A stretch of DNA of 64,000 nt, taken from Hypoxylon rubiginosum. Taxonomy: Eukaryota > Ascomycota > Sordariomycetes > Xylariales > Hypoxylaceae. Shown here in pieces: positions 11,110-23,400 of the stretch. Both the position numbers and the translations under genes were made by a program. The notes beneath the pieces are model-generated. The model did not search any database. It saw only the letters and a list, made by a program, of their open reading frames with translations, and was not told where the DNA came from. Within the stretch, counting starts at the first letter, position 1; each line of letters starts with the position of its first letter. The stretch is from NCBI GenBank assembly GCA_902806565.1, contig CADCXA010000056.1, positions 558,001 to 622,000 of the forward strand, in the 5' to 3' direction.

Positions 11110-12943
11110 ATGGCCTCATCAGATTCCGCAAACTATGCCAACTTGGCCGGAATTTGGCTTTTGGACCCAAGTAGAGACCTTCTAGCTGCGGCAAGACCGT
11201 CAAGTACAGAAGGGACACAGGAGTGCGTCTACGAGCCGGACCGACGTTCCGTTGTCGACGTGAACGATTGCAAAGACGGCGGGAGGTACAGATGTGAGTA
11301 TACGCGCGATTCTACTCGATTTAGCTTCAGGTTCCCTTATAAGAGAACCGAAAATCGCTAAAAGACAGCACCGAGTAGCCATCGTGAAGCTTCAAATGCG
11401 GTATGAGGGTCAAAGTCCGGACGACATTCGATCCTTTATGGGCACCGGCTGGCTGATTAGACCGGATGTGCTTGTGACAGCGGGTCACGTGGTATACAAC
11501 CACAAAAACGACGGGGGCAAACCGTTAGGCCGTGCGGTCGAAGTCAAGTGCTGCATCGGCTACTGTGGACGCGACTCGATCGATGACCCCAGCGTGCAGT
11601 GCCGCAGAGCCAAGCATATCGTCACCCCGGCCGAATGGCTCCTCAGAAGCAGTCGCAGCCGCGACGTCGCCTTCATCAAGGTTGATGATTGCTTTGTCGG
11701 GAATCTGCACTTGTTCTCGTACTTGCCCACGCAGAACACGGGCACCGAGGAGCTCGGCGTCGTCGGGTATCCCGCGGACAAGTACACGACCGGTAAGAAC
11801 GGCATCCCTGAGTATGGCTCAATGATGTACGAGCAGTTCGGTGACATCGACTATAATCTCGATAGTACAAGCAGCTCTCCGCCGATGCTCAGATACCGTA
11901 TTTCTACATTCGGAGGTAAGCCCCTAGAATTGTTTGATATTATACCACCATGATAGTGTTCCTAACTGAGTCATCTACTAGGTCAATCTGGTGCGCCGGT
12001 GATTCGCAAGAGCGCCGGCCAGGTTGTCATCGCCACTCATGTTTACGGTGGGGGCGACAGCAACCAGGCTAGCCTCATCGGCCCGCTCGGAAATGATTAT
12101 GACTCGTATCTCAGCGCCTTCACTAAGGAGTACCCAGCCGTGGACGAGTTCGACGGCATCACGCTCATTGACCTCCAGCCGACGGTCATGCATGGGTCCA
12201 GTCCGTTTGGATACTCACAGCCAACGATGAGCTCTTCTGATCTGAATACTGAAAGTTTCTTCGGCATCCTGAAGATCATCGAGAGAAATGTTTCGACCGC
12301 AGGGAAATTCATCGACCCTTTTGTTTCTCCTCTTTTCAAACGTGTTGGCGCCCATATGAGCGACGTTGCCGGGGTGGCCTGGAGCGCCATGCGCAACCCC
12401 TGCACCGAGTGCGTTATGAAAGGCGAATGTGTCGACGTCCCCCCTGCCGATGCCAGATCTGCTCTGCAAGACTGCGCAGAGCGTGAGACCTTGGCAGATC
12501 CAATGATTCAAGTTGGGCTCGGTATACACAACGAACAGTTCGCTATTATGGCCGATATACAGCAGATAAACGCGACTAAGGACGCGAACTTCGAGCATAC
12601 CGCGCCGAAGCTTACACCTGAGCTCCCAAACACCGCCTACGAGAAATATATAAACTACTTGGAACACGAAACTCTACTTACGAAGTCATCGATAGCCACC
12701 AGCGCCTCAGAATCGGCGACGGATTCTGACAATCTCGTGTATCCCAAGTTTCCAGAGTCAAACGACGATATCTATGAGGAGAGCTCGATTTACTTCTCCA
12801 AAGACCCGGCGCAGACCACCGACAGCGTAGCGAAGATGGCGGTGCTCGACGTTGTCTGTTCCGGTCTCCCCATCGATATCGATGCCATGGTGAAGATGCC
12901 TGTGGCTCCCAAGATATCCTTGGCACCCGTGGCAGCTGTGTAG
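11110..12943 (+). CDS. Trypsin-like serine protease with unknown C-terminal region
   Basis: There are three exons: 11110-11293, 11379-11915 and 11982-12943. Introns are 85 and 66 nt, and the product is 560 residues. The first junction was placed where GGRYR joins SIVKLQMRYEGQ, giving a continuous domain. The catalytic triad of a chymotrypsin/V8-type (S1) fold is visible: His98 in GTGWLIRPDVLVTAGHV, Asp157 in SRDVAFIKV, and Ser243 in GQSGAPV. There is no signal peptide (MASSDSANYANLAG), so it should act inside the cell. Residues about 285-560 carry no recognised domain. They include a Cys cluster (NPCTECVMKGECVD) and an acidic Ser/Thr-rich stretch. Similar peptidase domains occur in fungi next to or fused with NLR-type proteins, and a NACHT-like relic lies 400 bp downstream. 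The substrate is unknown. Confidence 0.85.
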
Positions 12944-13348
12944 GCGAGTAAGCCCGAGATGTCTCGACCGGATATACGCCGTGTATGGTCGAATTAGGAT
13001 CTTTCCGCGTTTTAGGAGGAATATTATGATGAATGATGTTGGCTGATCATGACGTAGGCTAATATATAGTCCAAACGATACTTCTCGACCCCCTTGGATG
13101 CTGGCATCTTGTGTGACTTAAGGGTATCGGTGTCTCACTATTTGCAGTCTCTTTCTTAGAACAATTGTCACAATAGAAGAAAAGGGAGGTCAGGCTCAAA
13201 ATGAAAAAAAAGAAATTTTAGATATGCAGGGCAACCTGAGGAACAATATAAATATGATAGTTAATATCACTCTTTCGTATCATCTGTGACATGACCGTAG
13301 TCTCATACCATTCCTCATCAGAGCGACATCGCCCCTGTGCCCACCCCG

Positions 13349-14097
13349 TCAGTATAGCTGTTCAGGGTGTATGTGTATATCCGTGGCCTCAAATAGCCAA
13401 GTATCGCGCTGCCGATCCGTCGGGTTGGTGACCAGCACTTTGAGTGCGAGACCCCCGTTCGCCGCATTGACCTGAGCCACGAGGTCGTGCAGATGGGTCA
13501 AACGCCACCTGCCATCTCCCAAGTACAGGAAAGCGTAGCCCCGCCTACATACTAGAATGCCGCGTCGATGATGCAGTACATTATGCCGAACCGGACGCAT
13601 CCAAGCGCCACGATGTCCACGTCTCCGACCGCCGTCAGGAGCTGCAAAACAAGGCTCCGAAGCATCCCCTTGATCCCGGTCAACCTACCGTCGTTGCCTC
13701 CTATGCAGGCCGCAGAAGAAGGTAAGCAGGCATGACCGCCGGGCCGCGCAGCGTCTCCGACAGCGCCACCGCATAGGTAGCTGAGGGTCGACAGCTGGAG
13801 GGTGTGGTCTGCAGCGCCTTGCTCGTCGTGGACCACGAGGAACCTAGATTCCAGAGTACTAGAGCCCACATCGTGAAATTGGCGTCCCGCAAGATTGGAG
13901 GGCGATCGGTTCCTGGCCTAGGTGCGTAGGGGACGATACGAAGTGCGGTTTTGGCATCAGCTCCGAATGTGGGAGAGAATGTCTAGCGTCACATGGTTTC
14001 TTCCGGATCTGGGACCGGTGGAAAACGAGCTGGCGCAGATACTGCGAGGACTGCGCGGGTGCGGCGGGCAGTTGAGCTTGATGGGCATCCAGCCGGA
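13349..14097 (-). pseudogene. Relic of a STAND/NACHT-like NTPase gene
   Basis: Two minus-strand frames (13892-13552 and 13600-13349) plus readable sequence up to about 14097 resemble pieces of a fungal STAND protein. The pieces are LIRLDAHQAQL, then GIKGMLRSLVLQLL, then WRLTHLHDLVAQVNAANGG followed by LALKVLVTNPTDRQRD. They lie in the expected order but in different frames with stops between, and no intact Walker A motif is visible. The assignment rests on resemblance of short segments to the region before the P-loop, the LRSLxxQLL helix and the LKVLVTS/N strand of this class. Another repeat-protein family is possible. Confidence 0.4.
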
Positions 14098-14627
14098 TTA
14101 GCTGCTGCTTGGGCCCTCGATCTTAGTCCGTCGGCTAGAACTGCGTAAGCTGTCAGCAATCAGAAGATCGAATAACATGTTCAAGGGCCATGGCATTATA
14201 TTTCGGGCAATCCTACTGTGAATATCCGTCCTAGGTATCAATGGCTCCATTGCGGCAGCACAATTCCAACCACAGCACCAGACACACCAGCAGAGGAGAC
14301 TTTACATCTACGTTTCCTCCTTGAAAAGAAGTTCATCATAGAGAAGCGTGGCGATCAAGGACCCCGAACGAACATATTCACCAAACAGCCTACCGCTTAC
14401 AGAATCCCTAATAATAGGGGCTCACTCATCGTCACACCTCACCTCCCAAAAGTCAAACACACGACAAATCCTTAAAGATACGGGATATAATTACTTCTTT
14501 CTAAGTCTGCTCAACTTGTACCAGGAACCCATAGTGTTCAAAACCACGCCGTCGTCGTCATTGTCATGCATCCAACGCTGACCCAGCGCTAGGAAACACC
14601 GTAGACCAATGAGTATTATCACCGGTC

Positions 14628-17308
14628 CTAACAGCCGCCTCCGCCGCCGCCGCCGCCGCACTGTTGACATAGGAGTTAGCATAACTTCCACGGTAGAGAG
14701 ATATACTTTATGGTTAGAGGGAGATTCAAACTTACACCACCACCGCCGCCGCCTCCTCCTCCGCACCCACCTCCTCCACCTCCGCCACCGCCGCAGGCCG
14801 AGCCCGAAGCGCCGCACTACAAGGAAACAAAGGTTAGCATCTCATCTCGCACACACACACCGTCAGAAATTCCAGTAGTAGATCCAAAACTTACACTCCC
14901 ACCTCCCCCACCCCCACACCCCCCACTCCCACCGCACCCACCCCCGCCCTGCCCGCAAGCCCCCGCCGCGCACCCCCCCTGCGCGCCCTGCCCCGACGTC
15001 GCCGCGCCCGGGTCGCCGCACGGGTAGCACGCGGGCGTGAAGTAGACCGGGTACACGTACGGCCCGTACAGCATGTACGGGTAGCCCCAGTAGTTATGAT
15101 AATACTCGTCGCGGGGCGGGAGCTCGCGGCCCTTCTTGCGGGCGCGCTTCTGCGCGCGCGCGTAGCTCTTGTCCAGGTGGTCCTGGTGCGCCAGGTGCCA
15201 GCGCTGCCGCCACCGGTCGCGCGACCCGTCCACGTCGTGGTACCGGACCGAGTTGTGCGCCGAGATGTGCGCGCTGTTGTCGGGCGGGCAGAGGGAGGCC
15301 TGGCCTGAGGTGTGGAAGGACTCGGAGACTGGGCGGGTGGTGTTCTGGTTAGTAATCGCTTTTATCTAGTAGCAAGGGTTTGTGTAGAGGGCTGGAAGTT
15401 GCAGAGAAAGATGAAACATACTCTTCTCGTTCCTCGAAACGCGGAGGACGCTGCCCATAGAGCTTATGTGGGCCGCACGAACCGACTCGCAGTACCAGCA
15501 CGTGCATTCCGAGTAGACCTCTCCGAACAGTTCCTGATACATCTTGCTTGTCCACTCGAACGCGGTCGATAGCTTATCCTCGTCGATCTTGTCGTCGTGG
15601 TCTATCAGCAGGCGCGTCTTCGCGTATATCCAATGCGTATAGGCCGAAGGACTGAGCTGTTGGGTGTGCCACGCCAGATCGACATCGAGTGTCGGGACGG
15701 CCACCTCATTCGGGTATGTCGCCATAATCTTGGCGAAGCGCTTATACTTTGTGATCAACCGCGTCATCGTTTCTTGCGCTGTCGGACTGTGCAGCCAGTC
15801 GATCTGCGTGAATGGTGAGCCAAATTGCATTTATACGGGACTCTGGTTCGAGAGATTGGTTACAAACCTTATTCATCTTCTCCGTGAAAATTCCCTGTCG
15901 TAAAACGGCGCCGCCGAGTTCGAGGGCAAACGGTGAGCGGTTCCCCCAGTATCGCGACATCATTTTTCTAACATGCGCTCGAGCTGTCTGACCAACTCGG
16001 TAGCGTCGTATAGCATCACGTCCTGTCACGCTCTCGACTTCTTTGATCAACGCATCGTCCTTTAGCGCCTTTTCGATAATGACACGAACATTGTTCATGG
16101 ACGGTGTCGGAAACGTTTCAGGCGCAGTCAACTGTAACAACTTGCTGCGAAGACCTTTCTTGATCAGTCGGTTCGGAAATGTGCGCTCGTACCGTTCCTT
16201 GAATGTTAGGTTCCGGGGTATGATCTTTGGCAATCCGGTCTTGTTCTCTAGTATAGTACCTGGCATAGGCTTATCGTGGAAGATGAGTTCCTGAACATCT
16301 TTCACAAACTTGCCGACCTCGAGAAATTCCATCGTGAGAATCTTGCCACATTTAGTGCATGTATATCTGAAGTTCCCGTCTCCGTAGCCGTCTCCAAGGA
16401 GACCGGGGTCTTCGCCCTCGAATTCTTCAGGTAATGCGCACGTAGTCCATGGGATCTGGTGGGTCTCGGAGCAGCAAGGACACTTCAACGTCTTGACTAT
16501 TGGGTCCTCCATATTGTCCCATTTCCGTCCTATGATGTTCTCCCACGCTTTGGTGCAATCGTTAGAGACATTATAGTTGAAGTTGGTATCGATGGCGTTG
16601 TTGACAAGCTCCCATGGCATTCCAGCTTTCCATAGTCCACTCAGGCAAGACAGCATGCAGTCTTCCAGGTACGCTCTGGGGTTGAGCATGTGGGCGTGCC
16701 AGACCATCAAAACATCTGTTCGAGTTAGTTTCAGTTCGTAGCGTCACATCCTCAAGAGCCATACCTAAGGGTGGAAGTATGTTCTCGGCCCACGCAAGCG
16801 GGCTTTTATTCGATATGAATCCGCTGTACTTTTCCGACTCGCCTTCCATATCGTCCTCCATCAGATAAGCCATAGAGATCTTCTCCCACCAAGCTTCATA
16901 TCGGTCCACGGCTCTTGCGATAAAGAGAGCCCAGCGCTTCTCGCGGAGCCCGGCCAAGCGCTTACCGGTCTCATCATCAAGCTTCAAGTTATTTTGGACG
17001 GCATTGGACTTCTTATCTTTGTGTGAGAGAATGCGGGAATCATATAATCCCCAGAGGCCGTCGGTATAGCCGACATCTTCCTTCAGAGCGTTGAAGGCGT
17101 GGAGTAGCTTTAGATGGGCCAGACAGGTATCAGGAGTTACCTCGGTGGATCGAGAGGTGAATTGAAGGGACGAGAAAGCGGCATTCAGCTCCTCGACAGG
17201 CGGGGCCTCATTTTCGAAGCTATATCGCGGCGGCGCTTCTTCGTAGGTATTTAAAGGCTCCTTGCCCGGAGATGTAGCCATTTGGGCAAAATCGTTGGAC
17301 TTGCTCAT
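14628..17308 (-). CDS. Glycine-rich domain-containing protein (DUF1399/GRDP-like)
   Basis: There are six exons: 17308-16765, 16715-15868, 15803-15422, 15358-14895, 14816-14736 and 14660-14628, encoding 783 residues. The N-terminal half carries the repeated DUF1399 pattern: DVLMVWHAHMLNPRAYLEDC near 182-201 and VPTLDVDLAWHTQQLSPSAY near 500, with conserved WHxH/WHxQ and NP motifs. Zinc-ribbon-like cysteine pairs (CPCC, CTKC) lie near 265-315. The region after 590 is basic, then Tyr/Pro-rich, and ends in Cys-Gly runs (GGCGGSGGCGGGGGGS). The last two exons are small phase-0 cassettes that each begin TGC-GGC and encode only Cys/Gly-rich sequence, ending GGC before TAG. Fungal and plant GRDP proteins have poorly defined roles. 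No membrane segment is seen. Confidence 0.85.
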
Positions 17309-20300
17309 GGCGAAGTCGAAGTTGTAGGATGGCCCCTACGATTGTCTCTACGATTGTCTCTATGAAGACTAAAGTAGGTGGCGAGGCAAATTGCAGGCGT
17401 TAAGGGTACATCTAGGCCAGTTGATGGACGAAAAGGGTTGCGAGTACGGACGAAAGGTTAATTATCAGATAGGGGGGACAGGGAACAAGGAACGACGGTT
17501 CGTAAAACGATAAATGATGATCAGTAGAGTAATACGCAGTTTGGATGAACTGCCTAGGTGGTTGTCCCCTTCAAGGTTTGCGAATCTACGTGGTAGGTGG
17601 TGCGACGAAGTGTAAGTGTACGTAGCATCGCAGTTGGGGATACCGAGGGGGGGTAAGATGTGGCTTTATATGTAGTTGACGGTTAGGTAGACTGGGGATG
17701 AGCGTGGCTTTGGCTTTGAAAGCCTTAGGTACATATGTCTCGTACCTCGCTCTAAGAAAGGGACCGTAGGCCTAAGGGACCGAATTGGAGGTAGATTGGG
17801 GTTACACACCCGCATAATCTTCAGCCGTAGAGTACCGGTAGAGCATGTGTAGGTTCAAACCCCCAGCGCTAATCCTGCTGTTCTGTAGCTGCAAGATGTA
17901 GGAGGCGAGACAGGTAAGGCGTTTTTCTACCCTTTAACCCATCTAACGTGGTGGCTGCTGAAACATGATCCAGCACAGCAGTCACTGATGCTGATTGGAG
18001 GTGAATGGGACGAACTTGCGGGCATCTGCGGGGATAACCGGGGTGACGTAGCGGCGCTAAAAAGACTTAAACTAACTAAAGTGACGAGGGACAAGGTGTA
18101 CCTCTGCATAATGGGACGACGTGCTAGGTACGCCCTGTCGCCAATAACCACTGAGATAAATTGCCCAGAAAGCTTGTAATAACATCCTTTTTGTTTTTTA
18201 GTACCGTAAATCATTCCTCTTTATTTTCTGATATCTTTGTGGCAGTGAGATGAGGACAGTCTTGATACGATGGCGATCCTGCAAACTCTTCCATAATATG
18301 CGAACTCGTCCTCTACCTCTGGTTACCCACGTCATACTGCAGAATTCGGTTGCCTGCAGACTACCTGGATACCTAGGTACTTACTAATACTAATAAATCC
18401 CCTTACCTTATCCTCCCACCGACGGCCAAACGCCACCGACCTCGCCATCAGCATGGCCATGCAAATGCAACCTCGAATCCGTCAGTCCGTTAGCCTTCAG
18501 GGCTGTGGAAACTTTTTAAGGCTTCTAGTCTGAAGCTATAGCTGGTCTAATAGAGGCTAAGCTTTTACTTGGCGAACATGCACCCCGTATTTTAGCAATC
18601 AGACATTCTAGAAACCGGCATGTCTGAGGCGGACTTGCAGACTTGCAGACTTGGCGGATCGATTGAAATACGGCGTATTGGAATGCGATGTCGTCTTGAC
18701 TTGTCGACCAAAGACACGAACATAGTCATGTCTGCAGTGGCTGTGGATCGTGGCTATGTCTCACATGACGGACATGGCTTTGCCCTGCCGCGCTTGTCTT
18801 AGAGATCTCCAATTAAATCGACGGCAAGACTTTTCAGCCCTCGATCCACTATTTAGTCATGGGGATTGGGAATGCCTCGCCCTGCTCGCTTCCAGGAGCT
18901 AAACGTTTTAGCATTATAAGACTCGGTCATCCTAATCCGGTCTTTTTATGCGAAATGCGCGTCGTAATAATTGACCTGGAATATTCGTCAGCAAGGTCAA
19001 TCTTGGAGAAATGTCAGAAGTCATCCATCTCCATTGACAGAGAATACGACGTTGGTTACACAACAGTCATAACATACGATTCTTATTGCTTACGTCGAAT
19101 AGAAGTTCTCCATCTAGGACTTCGTAAGTGACACAGCGCTTACGGCGCAATTTATTAACTCGAGCGTATACTAACACACAATGATGCTTTCCATGTTTAC
19201 AAGATGGTATATATATATCAAGGTTAAGTCTGAATTCAGGGGCTATAAAGTCATTGCCGACCTGAAGATCTACCCCTGAACCAGAAACCCAAGACAGTCT
19301 CCAAACAATCAAAATCCCGTGCGTGTGATGTCAACCATCATGTTAAAGGACGAAGCAGGGTAGCTGCGCCATCATAACGATCTGTCCACCCGCGAATACT
19401 GTAGGGTTATGCATGAGTTCAAAGATATAGATTGATGATTAATTATATTAATGAGACTTACAACGGCGAAAGGTCACCTAAGGTTATATGAGGCGGTATG
19501 AGCATAGAAAGGGAACTTGTACTCAGGTCTATAAATTATCTTAAAGCACCATTCTCATAAGAGATTATCACTACATTAACATTGAAATTGGTCGTCCAGA
19601 AGCCTTATAAACCAGTTAACCACCAAACCTACACCCTCCTAAGCCCCAGGGGCTTCAACAGCGAACCCTTATCTTTAGACAGTAGTCCGGTTCGTCGATT
19701 CTTCCCACATGGTCCTACTAAGTCGCAATAGACTCAAGGGTTGCCAAGGGATGAGCCGGTAGTCTGTCTATAGATTCGTGTGCTTCTTGTGGACACTGCT
19801 ACCAAACTATCTCCACGAGCTGTCAAACCTCCAACCTTCTAGCCTTCGACTCCTTAGACGGGTTGAGCTGGCAGTGTTGGCCGTTGGTTAACCAGTCGGC
19901 CTATATAGGAATGCTAGTGTATACACGTAGCCCTTCGCTATTGGGTTCCTAGCTCCTTGCGCAACAGCATTGTTGTCTTCGCACCTCTCGGTTTTACGTC
20001 GTGACACGGGTTTATACAGACGTTTCGCTGGCGCCCGCCAACCTGTTCGTATCGCAGACAAATGCATTCTATGTGCTGGCTGAAGATTCCGTCACTGAGT
20101 CTTGATAGAGCCAGATATGGGGAAATTAGATTGATTGATGTTTTCAGGGCGAGACGCTCCTGTGTAACTACCTATGTGGTAGGTATGAATATAAGAGATT
20201 GAGAGTGCCGAGCTGCGTAAACTAAATTACAAGTTGATGGGCAGGGCGTATTATAAGCTTCTCGGAGCTATAGAATGAAAGGTACGTGTGTACCTAGAGA

Positions 20301-20480
20301 TTAGGAATGAAAAAGGTGCGAGCTTGTCGAACTAATTATAATCAAACACAGGAACGAAATACATGCTCTTCCGCCTCCGTCAGATCGACTCGGTAAATAA
20401 GGAGAGATGTTGGCCATATATCAGGGACACTTCTCGTGTCCGAGGCACCAATTAGGGAAGAAGTAGACCGTCTTGAGAAC
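17309..20480. other. 3.2-kb gene-poor stretch
   Basis: The leftward GRDP-like gene's promoter lies at the start, and the 3' flank of the next leftward gene at the end. Open frames here (e.g. 17927-18214, 18859-19131) are short and lack protein-like features. One TACCTAGGTA palindrome sits at 18370-18379. No transposon ends were found. Confidence 0.55.
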
Positions 20481-21755
20481 TTATTCGAGACTCTTGAGAG
20501 TGTCCACTATATCGCCCAGGACCTCGAGCACCTGAACTCGGGTCTGACTGAGCCAGGTCTCGGTGGTTGTCTCCGGGGCGGTGAAAGAGCTAGGCTCGAC
20601 ATGAAGACTTCCCTCGTACACCTCACTCTCTGTCGAGGTGCTCGTCTCGGGGTCCGTGTCTGGGGTATCTGCTGCGGCACCAGAGCCAAGCTCGACACGA
20701 AGGCTTGTGTCGCACACCTGGCTTTCAGTCGAGGCGCTCATCCCGTCGGCAGGCAGAGATTCGGAGTACTGCTGGCCCCCCTCGTTGCGCAGTTCACTCG
20801 ACTCGGTATCGTCATCGACATCGGCATCGACATCGTCATTGGCATCGACATCGCCATCCTCCATTATGATGCTGCCACGCTCGCTGTCGTCGGCTACGCT
20901 GCTACGCTCAACATCGGCCTCGTATCCGCTGTCATACTCGCTGTCGGCCGGTTCCGATATTCCGTAGACGGAGCTGGCACTGCGGAGAGTAGCCAGTAAA
21001 CCCGGGGAATCCCCGGTGATCCCATCCATCCAGGCGTAGATGCCCGAGCTGAATTCCGGATCGGGAACGCCTAGCTGCTGCTCGACCAAGGGCGCCGGTT
21101 CCTCGTGCCTCTCCTGTACCTCATGGACGTCCTCCAGGACTCGAAACAGTAGGTCTACCGACATGCGAGCGAGAGGAACGGGCGGATACAACCACTCGCC
21201 GGCATACGCCCAGCCGAGCAGTCGTGTTTCCGAGTTGTATACGAACGAATGGTACATCTCGGCCGTTGCCAGTTCCCAAGCCCCTCTGGTGCAGTTCTCC
21301 AGCCAGATGCCGAAGTCAGCGAAGGCCAGCGCGGATACCGTGAAGCGCGCCTGGGTGACATCGCTGCGAGGGGTACCGGGCCAGACGGTGTAGTGGTGGG
21401 CACGGGTTCGGCACACGCTGGGGTCTCCGATGTAGAAGCGGTTCACGAGGTTGAACAGACTCGAAACGAGGAAGAAGAGTTCGCTGAAAGTACACGGCGC
21501 CTGGTTGGCGATCTGTCGTGCTGGCGAAGCCAGCTCGCGATCGGACAGCTCTTTCAGAGAAGTGCCCCAGTCCCCGATTAGGGCAAGTAGACGGAAGTCT
21601 AGGGTGGACTTGCAAGGCTGGGTCCTCAGAGATTGGAGCTCTTCGTACGTGAGAAGGGCGTGTTCCCACTTCCATGCCGTCATGGTGCTGCGTCGGCCGA
21701 CGAGACGTTCAACGGCCGACTCGTCAACAGGGCTGGTGGTGAATTCAAATGCCAT
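20481..21755 (-). CDS. Hypothetical protein, single exon (424 aa)
   Basis: One uninterrupted frame runs from the ATG at 21755. The first 270 residues look globular and rich in aromatic residues (FSELFFLVSSLFNLVNRFYIG, YHSFVYNSETRLLGWAYAGEW). The rest is acidic and Ser/Glu-rich, with a run of Asp/Val (DGDVDANDDVDADVDDDTES). Two similar segments of about 20 residues each follow (STESQVCDTSLRVE and STESEVYEGSLHVE), suggesting an internal duplication. No signal peptide or membrane helix is visible, and no known domain was recognised. Confidence 0.7.
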   Translation of the reverse strand: MAFEFTTSPVDESAVERLVGRRSTMTAWKWEHALLTYEELQSLRTQPCKSTLDFRLLALIGDWGTSLKELSDRELASPARQIANQAPCTFSELFFLVSSLFNLVNRFYIGDPSVCRTRAHHYTVWPGTPRSDVTQARFTVSALAFADFGIWLENCTRGAWELATAEMYHSFVYNSETRLLGWAYAGEWLYPPVPLARMSVDLLFRVLEDVHEVQERHEEPAPLVEQQLGVPDPEFSSGIYAWMDGITGDSPGLLATLRSASSVYGISEPADSEYDSGYEADVERSSVADDSERGSIIMEDGDVDANDDVDADVDDDTESSELRNEGGQQYSESLPADGMSASTESQVCDTSLRVELGSGAAADTPDTDPETSTSTESEVYEGSLHVEPSSFTAPETTTETWLSQTRVQVLEVLGDIVDTLKSLE

Positions 21756-23400
21756 CTTAAAAGTTTCTCAAGGATTTCTTCGCTGGTCCAATAAGAAGGC
21801 GCCGTTAAGGGATGGAAGTTTGACCACTGGTGACTCAGGTTATGAGTATCTGGTTATTCATAGACCCGCTGGACTGTCACGCAGGCTCTGAGTTTGTGGT
21901 GTTGAATAATGCTTACCACAGTGTCCCAGCCGTAATATGGCACAAGCAAGGCTTGGTAGAGCTATTCGGTTGCTTGTGCGTAGATGACGGCGGTTAAGTG
22001 TTATATTCGACCCGGACAGCAATCAAGAGCCGTGGCGTCGATATCGCCCTTCAAGAGGTGACTCTTCTAAAGCCAAGGATAGGCCCAGCATACAGAAATG
22101 AGAGCTTTAGTTAAAAAGCGATGTCATTAGTACCTAGGAAGGTTGGTTCTGTAGGCCTGCGATGTAATTGCAAACAACTGGTAACTGGCCTCGTGGATCC
22201 TGCCTTAGGGAGAGAAAGGTATGAAGACCCCGAGACAAGGCAATCGCAGACGAAGGAGAAGAAAAAAGGGAGTGGTAGTTACTGAAAAAGTCAACATCTA
22301 TATAGCATTTAAAAAGAGTAGGCTCGGTGACCAACAACAGTCAAGAAAGTGAGACTTCAATAGCGTCCGAGTGTAGGTTTGCTGGTCCGGCAGCCAATAC
22401 ATTTTCCTACAATGACTTGCTCACTCTAACACGCTATCTCGGCGTATGACGGGTAGGGTCGAGTTTGATAGAACAGAGCCATGATTGTATAATATGAGTT
22501 GAACGGGTTGGCATTTGTAAAGTGACAGGTGTAGGCTAATTGGTAAAGTGATGATTGGGATGATTGTTGTTCGTATATTTTTAGATAGATTCTAGGCCTA
22601 ATTACCTATTCGGAACTGGCCCGTGGCGGCTAATCCAACGCACAGTTGAGCTGTAGTAGTACAGTTTCACTCTCTTAGGTGTTGTATGGTAAGGACTAGA
22701 TGACGAGATAGATCGTACCTAGATAAACAAAATTTGGCGACCGTTTCAGCTTATATAGTTCTGGCAGTGAATTTTCATCTAGGTGTCTTGGCTAAATATG
22801 TGCTTTGAAGGACTTCTTAACTTTAACTGATGAATATGATCTAGCGTATTGGTAGGGAAAACCACGTGGGCATTAAAGTTGGTGATTCACCTACTTACAA
22901 CCAGACTACTACAATGACTAAAGGCGCACCGGGGCAGTTGTTTTTGGAAAACCCATCAAACATGCGTCTACTCATCTGCGTCAGTTAGATAATAATGTTG
23001 GGCGACTTGAGACATAATTACCGGGTACCAATGGCAATACTTGGGACGATTACTCTTTGGCTCTCACTAACGTTACGTTCCTTACAGTGTTTTGAGCATA
23101 AAATGATCGTTCAAGTAAATCCTATCACAACCTAAGAAACCTTGGTTCCGGGATCGGACAGTGCCTAAGAGAACTCCAATATTAAAAACACTAAATAGGT
23201 TGATGAATCGTAACAAAATAGACGAATATATCCTCTAACCACCAAAGAGTACAGATATACAAGAGGCGTTTAACAGAAAACCAAACTTGAAACTTGAATA
23301 TACACGATATAAACCAAGGACAGCAGGCATACTTCGCCATCCATAACACTTTCAACGAGGTGGCGAATGTCGAACCGCGTTAGTATGCTTGTGAGAGCGA
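21756..23400. other. Intergenic, nothing recognised
   Basis: It holds the promoter of the 424-residue protein at the left and the 3' flank of the 245-residue protein at the right. No long frames, repeats or RNA genes were seen. Confidence 0.5.

Noticed and set aside
11294..11330. A 37-nt first intron in the protease gene (acceptor CTTCAG)
   Set aside because: It keeps the frame but is shorter than usual. The 85-nt alternative ending at 11378 gives the expected GGRYR-S-IVKLQ junction and has a plausible branch point.
17790..17870. GGTTCAAACCCCC resembling a tRNA T-loop
   Set aside because: The flanking bases do not pair into a T stem and no cloverleaf forms.
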